Below are positions 18,907 to 33,021 of a DNA stretch of 57,329 bases, one piece after another (the stretch's first letter is position 1; every line of letters begins with the position of its first letter). Source of the stretch: Deinococcus depolymerans (lineage in GTDB: Bacteria > Deinococcota > Deinococci > Deinococcales > Deinococcaceae); the NCBI RefSeq assembly GCF_039522025.1, contig NZ_BAAADB010000007.1:1-57329 (forward strand). The letters run 5' to 3'. A model generated the notes under the pieces. The model saw nothing but the letters and a program-made list of their open reading frames with translations. It did not search any database and had not been told where the DNA came from. The translations under genes were made by a program, and so were the position numbers.

Positions 18907-18921
18907 GTTTGCACTGCAAAC
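18907..18921. promoter_or_regulatory. Perfect palindrome GTTTGCACTGCAAAC in front of the membrane/winged-helix operon
   Basis: Two 7-base arms, GTTTGCA and TGCAAAC, flank a single central C. It lies immediately before the first gene of the operon that ends in a winged-helix regulator. That is the expected location for an autoregulatory operator. Confidence 0.55.
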
Positions 18922-18989
18922 CAGTTTGGCACAAGCAGGTCTGAAGAATCCTCTCGCCTCTATCGGCTGGACCCGCTGCCACTTCCGGC

Positions 18990-19868
<879 letters not shown>

Positions 19869-19893
19869 GCCGGTCAGCTTAGAGCACCCGGCC

Positions 19894-20223
19894 TCAGCGG
19901 AGCGGCAGCGGCCACGCGAGCAGCGCGCCGGACAGGAACGCGGCGGCGCAGGCCAGCGCCCGCTGCCAGTGGTCGGCGCGGCCGGGCCGGGTGCGGGGCA
20001 TCCGCAGCAGCAGGGTCAGCGCCGGCAGCAGCGCCCAGGCGGCCGCGCCCGCCCGCCACGCCAGCCCCGCGCTGACGGTCACGCCCGCGCACACCAGGAA
20101 GAACAGCAGGTGATGGGCGCGGCGGTCCACGCCCCGCCGGCCGAGTTGCAGGGACAGGCCCAGCAGGAGCAGCAGCACGAGCAGCGCGCCGGTGCCGAGC
20201 AGGGTCCACTGGTGCGGCGTCAT
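19894..20223 (-). CDS. Small hydrophobic membrane protein
   Basis: The 109-residue protein has about four hydrophobic helices: [55 protein letters not shown] and [16 protein letters not shown]. No motif was recognised. It lies 25 bases upstream of the nitroreductase gene and may be co-transcribed with it. Confidence 0.65.
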   Translation of the reverse strand: MTPHQWTLLGTGALLVLLLLLGLSLQLGRRGVDRRAHHLLFFLVCAGVTVSAGLAWRAGAAAWALLPALTLLLRMPRTRPGRADHWQRALACAAAFLSGALLAWPLPLR

Positions 20224-20295
20224 ACCCGGTCACCATAGCGGTCCACCGCTCCGCGGAAGGCGGGGCGCATGACAGATGCCCTGCGCGGGCCGGTG

Positions 20296-20301
20296 TAGGG
20301 T
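20296..20301 (+). promoter_or_regulatory. -10 box TAGGGT for a leaderless lipoprotein transcript
   Basis: TAGGGT ends 6 bases before the ATG at 20308, without a Shine-Dalgarno sequence. The same hexamer precedes the RodZ-like gene. Confidence 0.5.
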
Positions 20302-20307
20302 CAGGGC

Positions 20308-20832
20308 ATGTGCGTCCCCCTTCCCGCCGCCCCGCTGCCCACCGGCCGGCGGTCTCACGCGCTCCTGACCGCCGCGCTGTGCGCCGCGCTGCTGAGCGGC
20401 TGCCGGCCCGGCCCGCAGGGAGCGAACGCGGAGGACCTCGTGGGACGGGTGCTGTTCACGGCGGCCGGGTCCTTCGACGCGCAGTCCGGTCAGAAGGCCC
20501 GCATTCCTGGCGGGCTGCGCCGGGCCGTGTGGGACCAGGAGCCGAAAATGCCGCTGGACGCCCGGCGCGTCACCATCCAGTACGACAGTGACGCGCGTCC
20601 GATGACCTGGATGCTGGACATCGAGGCCCCGGCCTTCACGGCGCGGGACGTGGCCGGCCCGGACGCCCGGCCGGTGCCGACCGCGCAGGGCGGGGCGCTG
20701 CGGCCCGCGGCGTCCTCCCGCCTGCGCGACGCGCTGGTCATCACGCGCCCCGGCGGGCTGAAGATCCTGACCCGCAGCTACGCCACGCAGGTCGAACCGG
20801 CCCTGCTCGGCGCGTTCCAGCCGGTCCGCTGA
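20308..20832 (+). CDS. Predicted lipoprotein of unknown function
   Basis: The 174-residue protein has a basic N-region and a hydrophobic stretch ending in the lipobox LLSGC (SHALLTAALCAALLSGC), so it should be lipidated and outside the cytoplasm. The mature part contains a beta-rich region (RRVTIQYDSDARPMTWMLDIEAPAF) and ends VEPALLGAFQPVR. No family was recognised. Confidence 0.8.
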   Translation: MCVPLPAAPLPTGRRSHALLTAALCAALLSGCRPGPQGANAEDLVGRVLFTAAGSFDAQSGQKARIPGGLRRAVWDQEPKMPLDARRVTIQYDSDARPMTWMLDIEAPAFTARDVAGPDARPVPTAQGGALRPAASSRLRDALVITRPGGLKILTRSYATQVEPALLGAFQPVR

Positions 20833-20850
20833 GCCGAAGCGCCCGGGCGG

Positions 20851-21882
20851 TCAGCGGACGGCGTTACGGCCGGCGCGTTTGGCCTCGTACAGGGCGCTGT
20901 CGGCGCGGCTGAACAGGGTCATGGCGTCGTCCTGCGCGCCCCGGTAGCTGGCGACCCCGAAACTGGCGGTGACCGGCAGGCCCGCGACCGGTTCGCCCGC
21001 CACCTCCTGCCGCAGGCGCTCGGCCACGGCGTAGGCGTCCGTGCCGGAGACGCCGGGCAGCAGCACGATGAATTCCTCGCCGCCCCAGCGGCCCACGACG
21101 CCGCCCCCGCCGCTCACGCTGCGGCGCAGGCGTTTCCCGAAGGCGCGCAGCACGTCGTCCCCGGCGGCGTGCCCGTGCCCGTCGTTCACGCGTTTGAAGT
21201 GGTCGATGTCGGTCAGGATGATGCTCAGGGCCGTGCCCATGCGCTGCGCGGCGTCGCGCGCCCGCTCGAATTCCTCCTCGGCGGCGCCGCGCCCGTACAC
21301 CTCGGTCAGGGCGTCCAGCCGCGCGGCGCGCAGGCGACGGGTGTCCTCGTGGTGTTCGTCGAGGTTCTGCTCGATGAACGCCGTGAGGAGGTACGCGAGC
21401 AGCCCGGTCGTGCCGATGGCGAGGCTGGCGGTGATCCAGTCCACGAGGTTCGGCGGGTCCACCGGGCCGTTGGCGACGACGCTGACGATCATGCCGACCA
21501 CGCTGACGATGTTCACGGTCGTCCCGATGCGCGCCCCGAACACCAGGTACGACACGAGCACGTTCAGCATCAGCCACAGTGTCAGGTGCATGGGCATGGC
21601 GCCCCAGGCGATGGCGCGCGGAATCTCGAGAAGCGCCACCAGCAGGTACCCCACGGTGCTGAACGTGTAGATCTCCCGCAACCGGTGAGGCCAGATCAGC
21701 GTGCCGATCACGGTCACCAGCGGCACCAGGGTCGCCCAGTACTTCGGGGTCTGGTACGCGCCGGGAAAGGGGCCGGGCGGGTCGATCAGGGCGGTCAGCA
21801 GGGCGTACAGCAGGTAGGCGCTGCTGGCGATGCACACCGCGGACAGGCGGCTGCGCTGAAGACGTTGCGGCAGGGAAGTCAT
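20851..21882 (-). CDS. Membrane-bound diguanylate cyclase (GGDEF)
   Basis: The 343-residue protein starts at the ATG of MTSLPQRLQ, with CGGAGGG 7 bases upstream. Residues 12-175 hold about six membrane helices. Residues 183-343 form a GGDEF domain with the active-site motif GGEEF at 267-271, an accepted catalytic variant, plus the metal/GTP stretch ILTDIDHFKRVNDGHGHAAGDDVL. No RxxD inhibitory site lies before the motif. It should make cyclic di-GMP in response to an unknown membrane signal. It is convergent with the lipoprotein gene. Confidence 0.92.
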   Translation of the reverse strand: MTSLPQRLQRSRLSAVCIASSAYLLYALLTALIDPPGPFPGAYQTPKYWATLVPLVTVIGTLIWPHRLREIYTFSTVGYLLVALLEIPRAIAWGAMPMHLTLWLMLNVLVSYLVFGARIGTTVNIVSVVGMIVSVVANGPVDPPNLVDWITASLAIGTTGLLAYLLTAFIEQNLDEHHEDTRRLRAARLDALTEVYGRGAAEEEFERARDAAQRMGTALSIILTDIDHFKRVNDGHGHAAGDDVLRAFGKRLRRSVSGGGGVVGRWGGEEFIVLLPGVSGTDAYAVAERLRQEVAGEPVAGLPVTASFGVASYRGAQDDAMTLFSRADSALYEAKRAGRNAVR

Positions 21883-22072
21883 GGGCGGGTCCCTCCGGCG
21901 GACGGACAGAAACGGGTGGGCAGATGCGGTTGGATGGGCGCGGGCGGAAGGGCAGCGGGGGCCTGTGCGTGACCTGGCATTCGCCCGCGGCGCGGGTCCG
22001 CGCCCCCCGGCTGATGTGGAGAGCGCCCCGACCAGGTACTGACCAGCCGGGGCGCCGCTCGGTGGGTAAAAC

Positions 22073-22489
22073 TCAGGCGAGCAGTTCGCCCTCGGCGAAG
22101 AACAGGCCGAGTTCGCGCGCGGCGCTCTCGGGGCTGTCGCTGCCGTGCGTGACGTTCTCGCCCATGCTGGTGGCGAAATCCGCACGGATGGTACCGGGAG
22201 CGGCGCTGGCGGGGTTGGTCGCGCCCATCATGGCGCGCCAGCCGGCAATGGCGTTCTCGCCTTCCAGGGCGATGGCGACCACGGGGCCGCCCGTGATGAA
22301 GTCCACGAGTTCACCGAAGAAGGGGCGCTCCTTGTGCTCGCCGTAGTGGGCTTCGGCCGTCTCGCGGGCGATGACCATCTGCTTGAGACCCACGACGCGG
22401 TAGCCCTTGCGCTGGATGCGCGCCAGGATTTCAGGGGTGAGGCCACGGCGGACGCCGTCGGGTTTGATCATGGCAAAAGTACGTTCCAT
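22073..22489 (-). CDS. ndk: Nucleoside diphosphate kinase
   Basis: The 138-residue enzyme transfers the gamma-phosphate between NTPs and NDPs through a phospho-histidine, His115 in [13 protein letters not shown]. The N-terminal [17 protein letters not shown] and [18 protein letters not shown] are family hallmarks. The start is the ATG of MERTFAM. It is divergent from the nucleoside-type ABC permease genes; both concern nucleotides, but they are not co-transcribed. Confidence 0.97.
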   Translation of the reverse strand: MERTFAMIKPDGVRRGLTPEILARIQRKGYRVVGLKQMVIARETAEAHYGEHKERPFFGELVDFITGGPVVAIALEGENAIAGWRAMMGATNPASAAPGTIRADFATSMGENVTHGSDSPESAARELGLFFAEGELLA

Positions 22490-22604
22490 AGCGTCCCGGA
22501 GAATAGCAGGCGGCAGGGCGCCGCGCGTGGACCCGCGCGGATTACCCCCACCGCTGGACCCAGCACAGCCCGGGCGGGGGTCGGCACAACATGTCTGGAC
22601 CACG

Positions 22605-22610
22605 TACAAT
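22605..22610 (+). promoter_or_regulatory. -10 box TACAAT for a leaderless permease transcript
   Basis: TACAAT ends 6 bases before the GTG start at 22617 and fits the TANNNT pattern well. There is no ribosome-binding site between the two. Confidence 0.55.
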
Positions 22611-22616
22611 GCTACG

Positions 22617-25495
<2,879 letters not shown>

Positions 25496-25542
25496 TCCGC
25501 TCACCCACCGCCCCCGCCCTCACGGTCGTGGCCGGAACCGTG

Positions 25543-25548
25543 TAGGGT
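25543..25548 (+). promoter_or_regulatory. -10 box TAGGGT for a leaderless RodZ-like transcript
   Basis: TAGGGT ends 7 bases before the ATG at 25556, and no Shine-Dalgarno sequence is present. The gene would thus be separate from the permease operon ending 60 bases earlier. Confidence 0.5.
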
Positions 25549-25555
25549 AACGGTT

Positions 25556-26581
25556 ATGAGCTTTGGCGCCGCGCTGAAACAGGCCCGTGAATCCCAGGGG
25601 CTCACCACGCAGGACGTGGCCCTGCGCACCAAGATCCGCGGGGATTACCTCCGGGCACTGGAGGAAGGCAACACCAGCCTGCTGCCCGAACGCACCTTTG
25701 CCCGCTCGTACCTGCAACGCTACGCCCGTGAGCTGAGCCTGGACCCGGCGCCGCTGCTGGCGGAGTTCGACCGGAGCGTGCCCGCCTCGGCGGAAATGAC
25801 GCAGTCCCTGCGCGGCCCCGCGGCGCGGCCTGCGGGCCGCGCCGCCCGGGGCCTGAGCCCCGCGCTGCTGGCCGGCGTGGCGACCGGCGTGATCATCCTG
25901 GGTGCCGGCGGGTACTACGCCCTGAGCGCCCTGCGGGCTCCCGCTGCGCCCGCGGCCACCACGGCGGCCGGCGCGGCCACCCCACCCGGTCCGGCTGCCG
26001 CGCCGGTCACGACCGTGCGCCTGAGTGTCAGCAGCGTCCCGAACGGGGCGCGCGTGTACCTCGACAACCGCGACCTTGGCGTGACGCCCGTGCAGTCCTT
26101 CCCGGTGGACGCCCGCCGGGACGCGCAGCTGCGCGTGGAAGCGCCGGGCCGCACGTCCCTGAAACAGACCGTGGACCTGAGCCGCAGCCGCAACCTGCGC
26201 GCGCAGCTGCAGCCCAGCGGTCAGGCCAGCGTGCTGGTGGACCTGAGTACGCCGGTCCCCGCGCCGGCCGGACCAGCGTCAGGCACCTCCACGCCCGCCG
26301 CCCCCGCACCGGCGCCCGCCGGTAAGGCCACCACGCCGGCCGCCCCCGGCAAGCCGGCCCAGGCAGTGAACGTGATGTTCAGCGGCGCCTCCTGGACCCG
26401 CGTGACCGACGCGGCGGGACGCGTGCTGTACCAGGGCACCCCGCCCGCCGGGACCGTCAAGGGCTTCCCGAAAGGCGTGACCATCCGCACCGGGAACGCC
26501 GGGGCCGTGAAGGTCGGCGTGAACGGCGCTGCGCCCGCCCCGCTCGGGCAGGCCGGGCAGGTCGTGACCCGCAGCTTCTGA
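25556..26581 (+). CDS. RodZ-like protein: HTH, membrane helix, PEGA and DUF4115 domains
   Basis: The 341-residue protein has an N-terminal Cro-type HTH (FGAALKQARESQGLTTQDVALRTKIRGDYLRALEEG, then RTFARSYLQRYARELSLDP). A membrane helix lies near 101-125 (SPALLAGVATGVIILGAGGYYAL). A PEGA repeat covers about 150-220 (LSVSSVPNGARVYLDNRDLGVTP). A C-terminal DUF4115 beta domain begins at about 265 (VNVMFSGASWTRVTDAAGRVLYQG). This is the architecture of RodZ, which ties the cytoskeleton and elongation machinery to the membrane. The PEGA domain between the membrane helix and DUF4115 is not standard in E. coli RodZ. Confidence 0.85.
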   Translation: MSFGAALKQARESQGLTTQDVALRTKIRGDYLRALEEGNTSLLPERTFARSYLQRYARELSLDPAPLLAEFDRSVPASAEMTQSLRGPAARPAGRAARGLSPALLAGVATGVIILGAGGYYALSALRAPAAPAATTAAGAATPPGPAAAPVTTVRLSVSSVPNGARVYLDNRDLGVTPVQSFPVDARRDAQLRVEAPGRTSLKQTVDLSRSRNLRAQLQPSGQASVLVDLSTPVPAPAGPASGTSTPAAPAPAPAGKATTPAAPGKPAQAVNVMFSGASWTRVTDAAGRVLYQGTPPAGTVKGFPKGVTIRTGNAGAVKVGVNGAAPAPLGQAGQVVTRSF

Positions 26582-26592
26582 AACCCGGCGGG

Positions 26593-26629
26593 ACGGGGGG
26601 GCGAACGGTGAACGCCGTCGCCCCCCCGT
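26593..26629 (+). terminator. Strong terminator hairpin after the RodZ-like gene
   Basis: ACGGGGGGGCGA (26593-26604) pairs perfectly with TCGCCCCCCCGT (26618-26629) over a 13-base loop that can itself form a small pair. It lies 12 bases after the stop codon. No U-tract follows. Confidence 0.65.
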
Positions 26630-26699
26630 TCCATCCGGGCTGACTGTGATCCGGCCGCCGGTGGTGCGGCGCGCCCGTCGCCGGCCCGGGCCGGTGCCG

Positions 26700-26705
26700 T
26701 ACAGT
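26700..26705 (+). promoter_or_regulatory. -10 box TACAGT upstream of the AI-2E transporter gene
   Basis: TACAGT ends 9 bases before the GTG start at 26715. A short AAAGGAA lies between, so translation could be leaderless or use a very short leader. Confidence 0.4.
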
Positions 26706-26714
26706 GAAAGGAAC

Positions 26715-27854
26715 GTGACCCCTCTCCCCTCCCCCCGACCGGACATCCTTCCGCTGAACGCCTTCCAGTACGCCTGGCGCAACCCCTGGCTCCGCCTGAC
26801 CGTCTTCCTGCTGCTCGCATACCTGACGTACCGGCTGGTCGGTCAGATCCGGTCCGTGCTGATCGATTTCGCCGTCGCCTTCCTGATCGCCTACCTGGCC
26901 AACCCGCTGCTCAACTGGCTGGAGCGCGGCCGGGTCAAACGCGGACTGGGCGTGTTCTTCGTGGTGCTGGCCTTCCTGGCGCTGCTGGGACTGGCGGGCG
27001 TACTGCTGGCGACGATCTCCGGGCAGCTGGTGACCCTGCTGCAGAAACTGCCGGAGCAGATCGGCACCCTGGGAGACACCCTGGACCGCATGACCCGCTG
27101 GCTGAGCAACCTGGGCGTGCCGGGCCTGGGCAACACCCGCGCCCAGCTGATCGAGGCGGCCCAGAAGTACGTGCAGAACATTGGTCAGAACCTGATGCCG
27201 ATCCTGCAGCGGGGCCTGAGTTCCACCGGTTCGATTCTCAGCGGCCTGCTGTCCATCGGGGGGGTGGTCGGGCAGGTGCTGCTGATCCTGCTGCTGAGCA
27301 TCTACCTGATGCTGGACTACAGCCGCGTGAACGCCACGCTGCTGGGCGTGTTCCCGCGCCCCTGGCAGCCGCGCGTGCTGGAGGTCAGTGACCTGATCGG
27401 CACGGCTGTCGGCGGGTACGTGCGCGGCCAGCTGGTGATCGCCACGTTCATCGGGGTGTTCGTGTGGCTGGGACTCACGGTCATCGGCATTCCCAGCGCG
27501 GCGGCCATCGGCTTCCTGGCGGGTGCGTTCAACATCGTGCCGTACCTGGGGCCGATCATCGGGGCGCTCCCGGCCATCCTGCTGGCGCTCACGCTGCCCG
27601 GCGCGCTGCTGAAAATTCTGGTCGTGGTGGGCATCTTCGTGCTGGCCAACCAGATCGAGGGGAACTTCCTGAGCCCGTACATCCTGTCGCGCACCACTGA
27701 CCTTCACCCGATCACGGTACTGGTGGCGATCCTGGTGGGTGTGGCGCTGCTGGGCTTCGCGGGGGCGTTGCTGGCCGTGCCGACCGTGGCGCTGGGAAAA
27801 CTGCTGCTGCAGCGGTACTACTACCCCAGCCGCGTGTACACCGAAGGCCCCTGA
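26715..27854 (+). CDS. AI-2E family transporter (PerM/YdiK-like membrane protein)
   Basis: The 379-residue protein starts at GTG and has about eight membrane helices. Family landmarks are FAVAFLIAYLANPLLNWLERGRVKRGLGV at the N-terminus, a central amphipathic soluble segment (LQKLPEQIGTLGDTLDRMTRWL), GGYVRGQLVIATFIGVFVWLGLTVIG, and NIVPYLGPIIGALPAILLAL near the end. Some members export autoinducer-2 or act as antiporters; the substrate here is unknown. Its TGA stop codon is the first three bases of repeat copy D. Confidence 0.92.
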   Translation: MTPLPSPRPDILPLNAFQYAWRNPWLRLTVFLLLAYLTYRLVGQIRSVLIDFAVAFLIAYLANPLLNWLERGRVKRGLGVFFVVLAFLALLGLAGVLLATISGQLVTLLQKLPEQIGTLGDTLDRMTRWLSNLGVPGLGNTRAQLIEAAQKYVQNIGQNLMPILQRGLSSTGSILSGLLSIGGVVGQVLLILLLSIYLMLDYSRVNATLLGVFPRPWQPRVLEVSDLIGTAVGGYVRGQLVIATFIGVFVWLGLTVIGIPSAAAIGFLAGAFNIVPYLGPIIGALPAILLALTLPGALLKILVVVGIFVLANQIEGNFLSPYILSRTTDLHPITVLVAILVGVALLGFAGALLAVPTVALGKLLLQRYYYPSRVYTEGP

Positions 27855-27965
27855 TACGGACTCGCAGAGCTGCCCCGCAGAGTGGGAGCGAAACGGGGTC
27901 CGGGCGTGGCGTTGGTAACCCGGTGGTGTTCCGGGTTGTTACCGAACCAGACGGAATCCGGATGA
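27852..27965 (+). repeat. Structured intergenic repeat, copy D (stem 2 type, stem 1 replaced)
   Basis: It begins TGATACGGACTC, with TGA as the stop codon of the AI-2E gene. Instead of stem 1 it has a shorter GCAGAGCTGCCCCGCAGAG hairpin-like segment. Stem 2 is GTTGGTAACCCGG, loop TGGTGTT, CCGGGTTGTTACC. The far end is AGACGGAATCCGGATGA. The stem 2 base pairs differ from copies A and C, but the pairing is kept. Confidence 0.85.
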
Positions 27966-28078
27966 CGCCTCCATTCTCTGCTTCGCAGCGGTTGCGGTCC
28001 GTCCTGCCCGTCAACCTTCACTCGCTCTCCTGGGGCGCTTGACAGGTCTGCCCGGCCATACAGCCTGCCTGTTTATGG
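27965..28078 (+). repeat. Second dispersed module, copy 1
   Basis: The sequence from GCCTCCATTCTCTGCTTCGC through GTCCGTCCTG, CCGTCAACCTTCAC, CGCTCTCCTG and GCCCGGCCAT is also found at 35305-35420 with about one change in five bases. It directly follows repeat copy D. No open frame or strong hairpin explains the conservation. Confidence 0.65.
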
Positions 28079-28095
28079 CACCTGCTTCACAACAG

Positions 28096-28126
28096 CAGGA
28101 ACCCCGCCACGGGGGCGGGGTTCCTG
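28096..28126. terminator. Bidirectional terminator between the AI-2E gene and rplQ
   Basis: CAGGAACCCCGCC (28096-28108) pairs with GGCGGGGTTCCTG (28114-28126) across a short ACGGG loop, giving a perfect 13-bp stem. It lies 20 bases after the rplQ stop codon and between convergent genes. Confidence 0.75.
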
Positions 28127-28145
28127 GCCTGGGTCCCGGGTGGGA

Positions 28146-28496
28146 TCAGACGAGTTCGATCAGGGCCATGGTGACGCCGTCACCGCGGCGGGTGCCGACG
28201 CGCAGGATGCGGGTGTAGCCACCGGGACGCTCGGCGTACTTGGGGGCCACTTCGTCCATGACTTTACGCAGCACGTCGTTGTCGTGGATGTCGCGGGCCA
28301 CCAGGCGGCGGGCGTGCAGGTCGCCGCCCTTGGCGGTGGTGATCAGTTTCTCGACGTAGGGGCGAAGCTCCTTGGCCTTGGTGAGGGTCGTCTGGATGCG
28401 ACCTTCACGCAGCAGGGCCGTCGCCTGGGCGCGGGCCAGGGCGGTGCGGCTGCTGCTGTTGCGGTTGAGCTTGCGACCGGATTTACCGTGACGCAT
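28146..28496 (-). CDS. rplQ: Ribosomal protein L17
   Basis: The 116-residue bL17 has the canonical N-terminus [38 protein letters not shown] and the [17 protein letters not shown] end. It is the last gene of the alpha operon, after rpoA, and is followed by a strong hairpin terminator. Confidence 0.98.
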   Translation of the reverse strand: MRHGKSGRKLNRNSSSRTALARAQATALLREGRIQTTLTKAKELRPYVEKLITTAKGGDLHARRLVARDIHDNDVLRKVMDEVAPKYAERPGGYTRILRVGTRRGDGVTMALIELV

Positions 28497-28523
28497 GGTG
28501 ATTCTCCTTTGGGGTCAGTCGGC

Positions 28524-29535
<1,012 letters not shown>

Positions 29536-29539
29536 TGAT

Positions 29540-30160
<621 letters not shown>

Positions 30161-30221
30161 GTCTTAACTCTCCTTGCGGCGCGACTTCTGTGAAGTGCAG
30201 CCGGGTCTGCGGCCCTCTGTT

Positions 30222-30283
30222 GCCCGCCTCCGTTGCCTGTGGTGGGGCTTACGTCACCGGGAGGTGAGCGGTGGAGGCGGGGC
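30222..30283 (-). promoter_or_regulatory. Potential RNA structure between rpsK and rpsD
   Basis: GCCCGCCTCC (30222-30231) can pair with GGAGGCGGGGC (30273-30283, one bulged G), enclosing an inner TCACC/GGTGA hairpin. It sits in the largest gap of the alpha operon, 60 bases before rpsD. It could be an attenuator or a protein-binding leader; there is no direct evidence which. Confidence 0.4.
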
Positions 30284-30304
30284 AGGTGGGCGCGCGCGTG
30301 CGCT

Positions 30305-31084
<780 letters not shown>

Positions 31085-31086
31085 GC

Positions 31087-31200
<114 letters not shown>

Positions 31201-31227
31201 GCTTCCTCCTCGCGCCGCCGCGCCCGC

Positions 31228-31245
31228 GCACCCCATCGTGGGTGC
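31228..31245 (-). promoter_or_regulatory. Small hairpin in the infA-rpmJ gap
   Basis: GCACCC (31228-31233) pairs with GGGTGC (31240-31245) over a 6-base loop, about 30 bases upstream of the rpmJ start. It may influence rpmJ translation or be incidental in GC-rich DNA. Confidence 0.25.
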
Positions 31246-31317
31246 CTGGCTGGCAGCGCTCGACCCCCCTCCCACCTCTGGCAGGCGGGGAATCTGTGGG
31301 TACTTCGGCCTTCGGGC

Positions 31318-31575
<258 letters not shown>

Positions 31576-31773
31576 GCAACCTCCAGGCTTGATACAAGCC
31601 AAACGTAAAGGTATCACGCGCTTCCCCGAAACAGCAAGCGTCCGTCCCGGGGGGGCCCGGACCAGCCAGTTACCCCGCCGCGACCGTTCGGCAATTCAGG
31701 ACGGCAGGGGTGGGCTAGGTCATGCCGCGCACCTGCGCCTGCCCACCCCGCCCCGGCATGGCACGCTGAGACC

Positions 31774-33000
31774 ATGCAGCCCCCAGCCACCCTGAGCGCC
31801 GCCCTGCGCCTGATCGCGCAGGCCCCGGCGCTGTGGCCCGGCTTCCACCCGCAGCGCACGCCCCTGCTGACCTTCGACGGCACGCACACCTGGCTGCACC
31901 AGTGCGCCCCCCCACCCGGACCGGGCTGGACCGCGCAACCGGACGGCTGGAGCTGGCCAGGCCGCCACCCCGACCTGAACGCGAACACCGCGCTCCCCCT
32001 GGGAGACGGCCGGTGGGCGGCGGGCGTGCTGCTGCCCAGCCTGGGCGAACCGGACGCCCGGACCCTGGCCGCCATCCTGATCCACGAGGCCTTTCACGCC
32101 TACCAGCACGCCACTCCCTCGGTCGCGTGGGAGGTGAGCGAACTGGACGCCCTCACCTACCCGGCCCACCCGGCCGTGCTGCACGCCCGCGCCGAGGAAA
32201 CCCACTGCCTGCGCCGCGCCCTGCACGAACCCGACTGGCTCACCCCGGCCCGGCAGGCGCTGTCCTGGCGCGCGCAGCGACACGCCCTGCTGACCGTCGC
32301 GCAACGCACCTTCGAGACCCGGATGGAGACCCGCGAAGGACTGGCCACCTACGTGGAAACCCGCTTCCTGCAGCAGTTCCCGGCGCTGGATCCCGCTGCC
32401 GCTCCGGGCCTGGGGCCGCGCCGCTGGGCGTATGTCAGCGGCGCGGCCCTGGCCCACCTGCTCGACCGCCGCGACCCGCACGGCCCGTCACCCTGGCCGC
32501 AGGCCGCGCTGACCGGGCAGTCCCTGGCCGACCTGCTGCTCGAACGGACCGGCACCCCGCTTCCGGCCGCGCCGCACGCCGACCTGCAGGCCGCCGCGCG
32601 GGAGGCGGCCGCCACCCACGCCGCGCAGCTTCAGGCGCAACTGGACGCCTTCCAGGCCCAGCCCGGCCCGCGCCTGCACCTCCGGGGCGCGCTGCGCGTG
32701 TGCAGCTTCGACCCCATGAACCTCCACCCCCTGCCCGGCGGCGACCTGCTGCACGCCCGGCAGCTTCAGCTGCGCAGGGACGGGCCCGACCACCTGCGCG
32801 CCCAGCTGGGCACCTTCGGCCACCCTGCCCGCACCGGCGGTCCCTCGCTGTCGCACGTTCAGGAGGTCACGCTGCGCGGCCTGCCCGCGCCCACCGTGCA
32901 GGGGGACCGCTGGCAGGTCCGCACGCCCAGCCTGACCGTGGACCTGCCCGCCGACGCCGTCTCCCCGGACGCGGACGGCTGGACGGCCCGCTGGCCCTGA
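31774..33000 (+). CDS. Putative zinc metallopeptidase with an HExxH motif
   Basis: The 408-residue protein carries HEAFH at 104-108 in TLAAILIHEAFHAYQH. A downstream METREGLATYVETR (about 184-197) could supply the glutamate ligand of a gluzincin-type site. No signal peptide is seen, so it is probably cytoplasmic. The C-terminal 130 residues look beta-rich and could be a separate domain. Overall family not recognised; peptidase activity is inferred from the motif. It is divergent from infA, about 200 bases away. Confidence 0.75.
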   Translation: MQPPATLSAALRLIAQAPALWPGFHPQRTPLLTFDGTHTWLHQCAPPPGPGWTAQPDGWSWPGRHPDLNANTALPLGDGRWAAGVLLPSLGEPDARTLAAILIHEAFHAYQHATPSVAWEVSELDALTYPAHPAVLHARAEETHCLRRALHEPDWLTPARQALSWRAQRHALLTVAQRTFETRMETREGLATYVETRFLQQFPALDPAAAPGLGPRRWAYVSGAALAHLLDRRDPHGPSPWPQAALTGQSLADLLLERTGTPLPAAPHADLQAAAREAAATHAAQLQAQLDAFQAQPGPRLHLRGALRVCSFDPMNLHPLPGGDLLHARQLQLRRDGPDHLRAQLGTFGHPARTGGPSLSHVQEVTLRGLPAPTVQGDRWQVRTPSLTVDLPADAVSPDADGWTARWP

Positions 33001-33021
33001 GCGGCGGGGTCGGCCTCCGCC

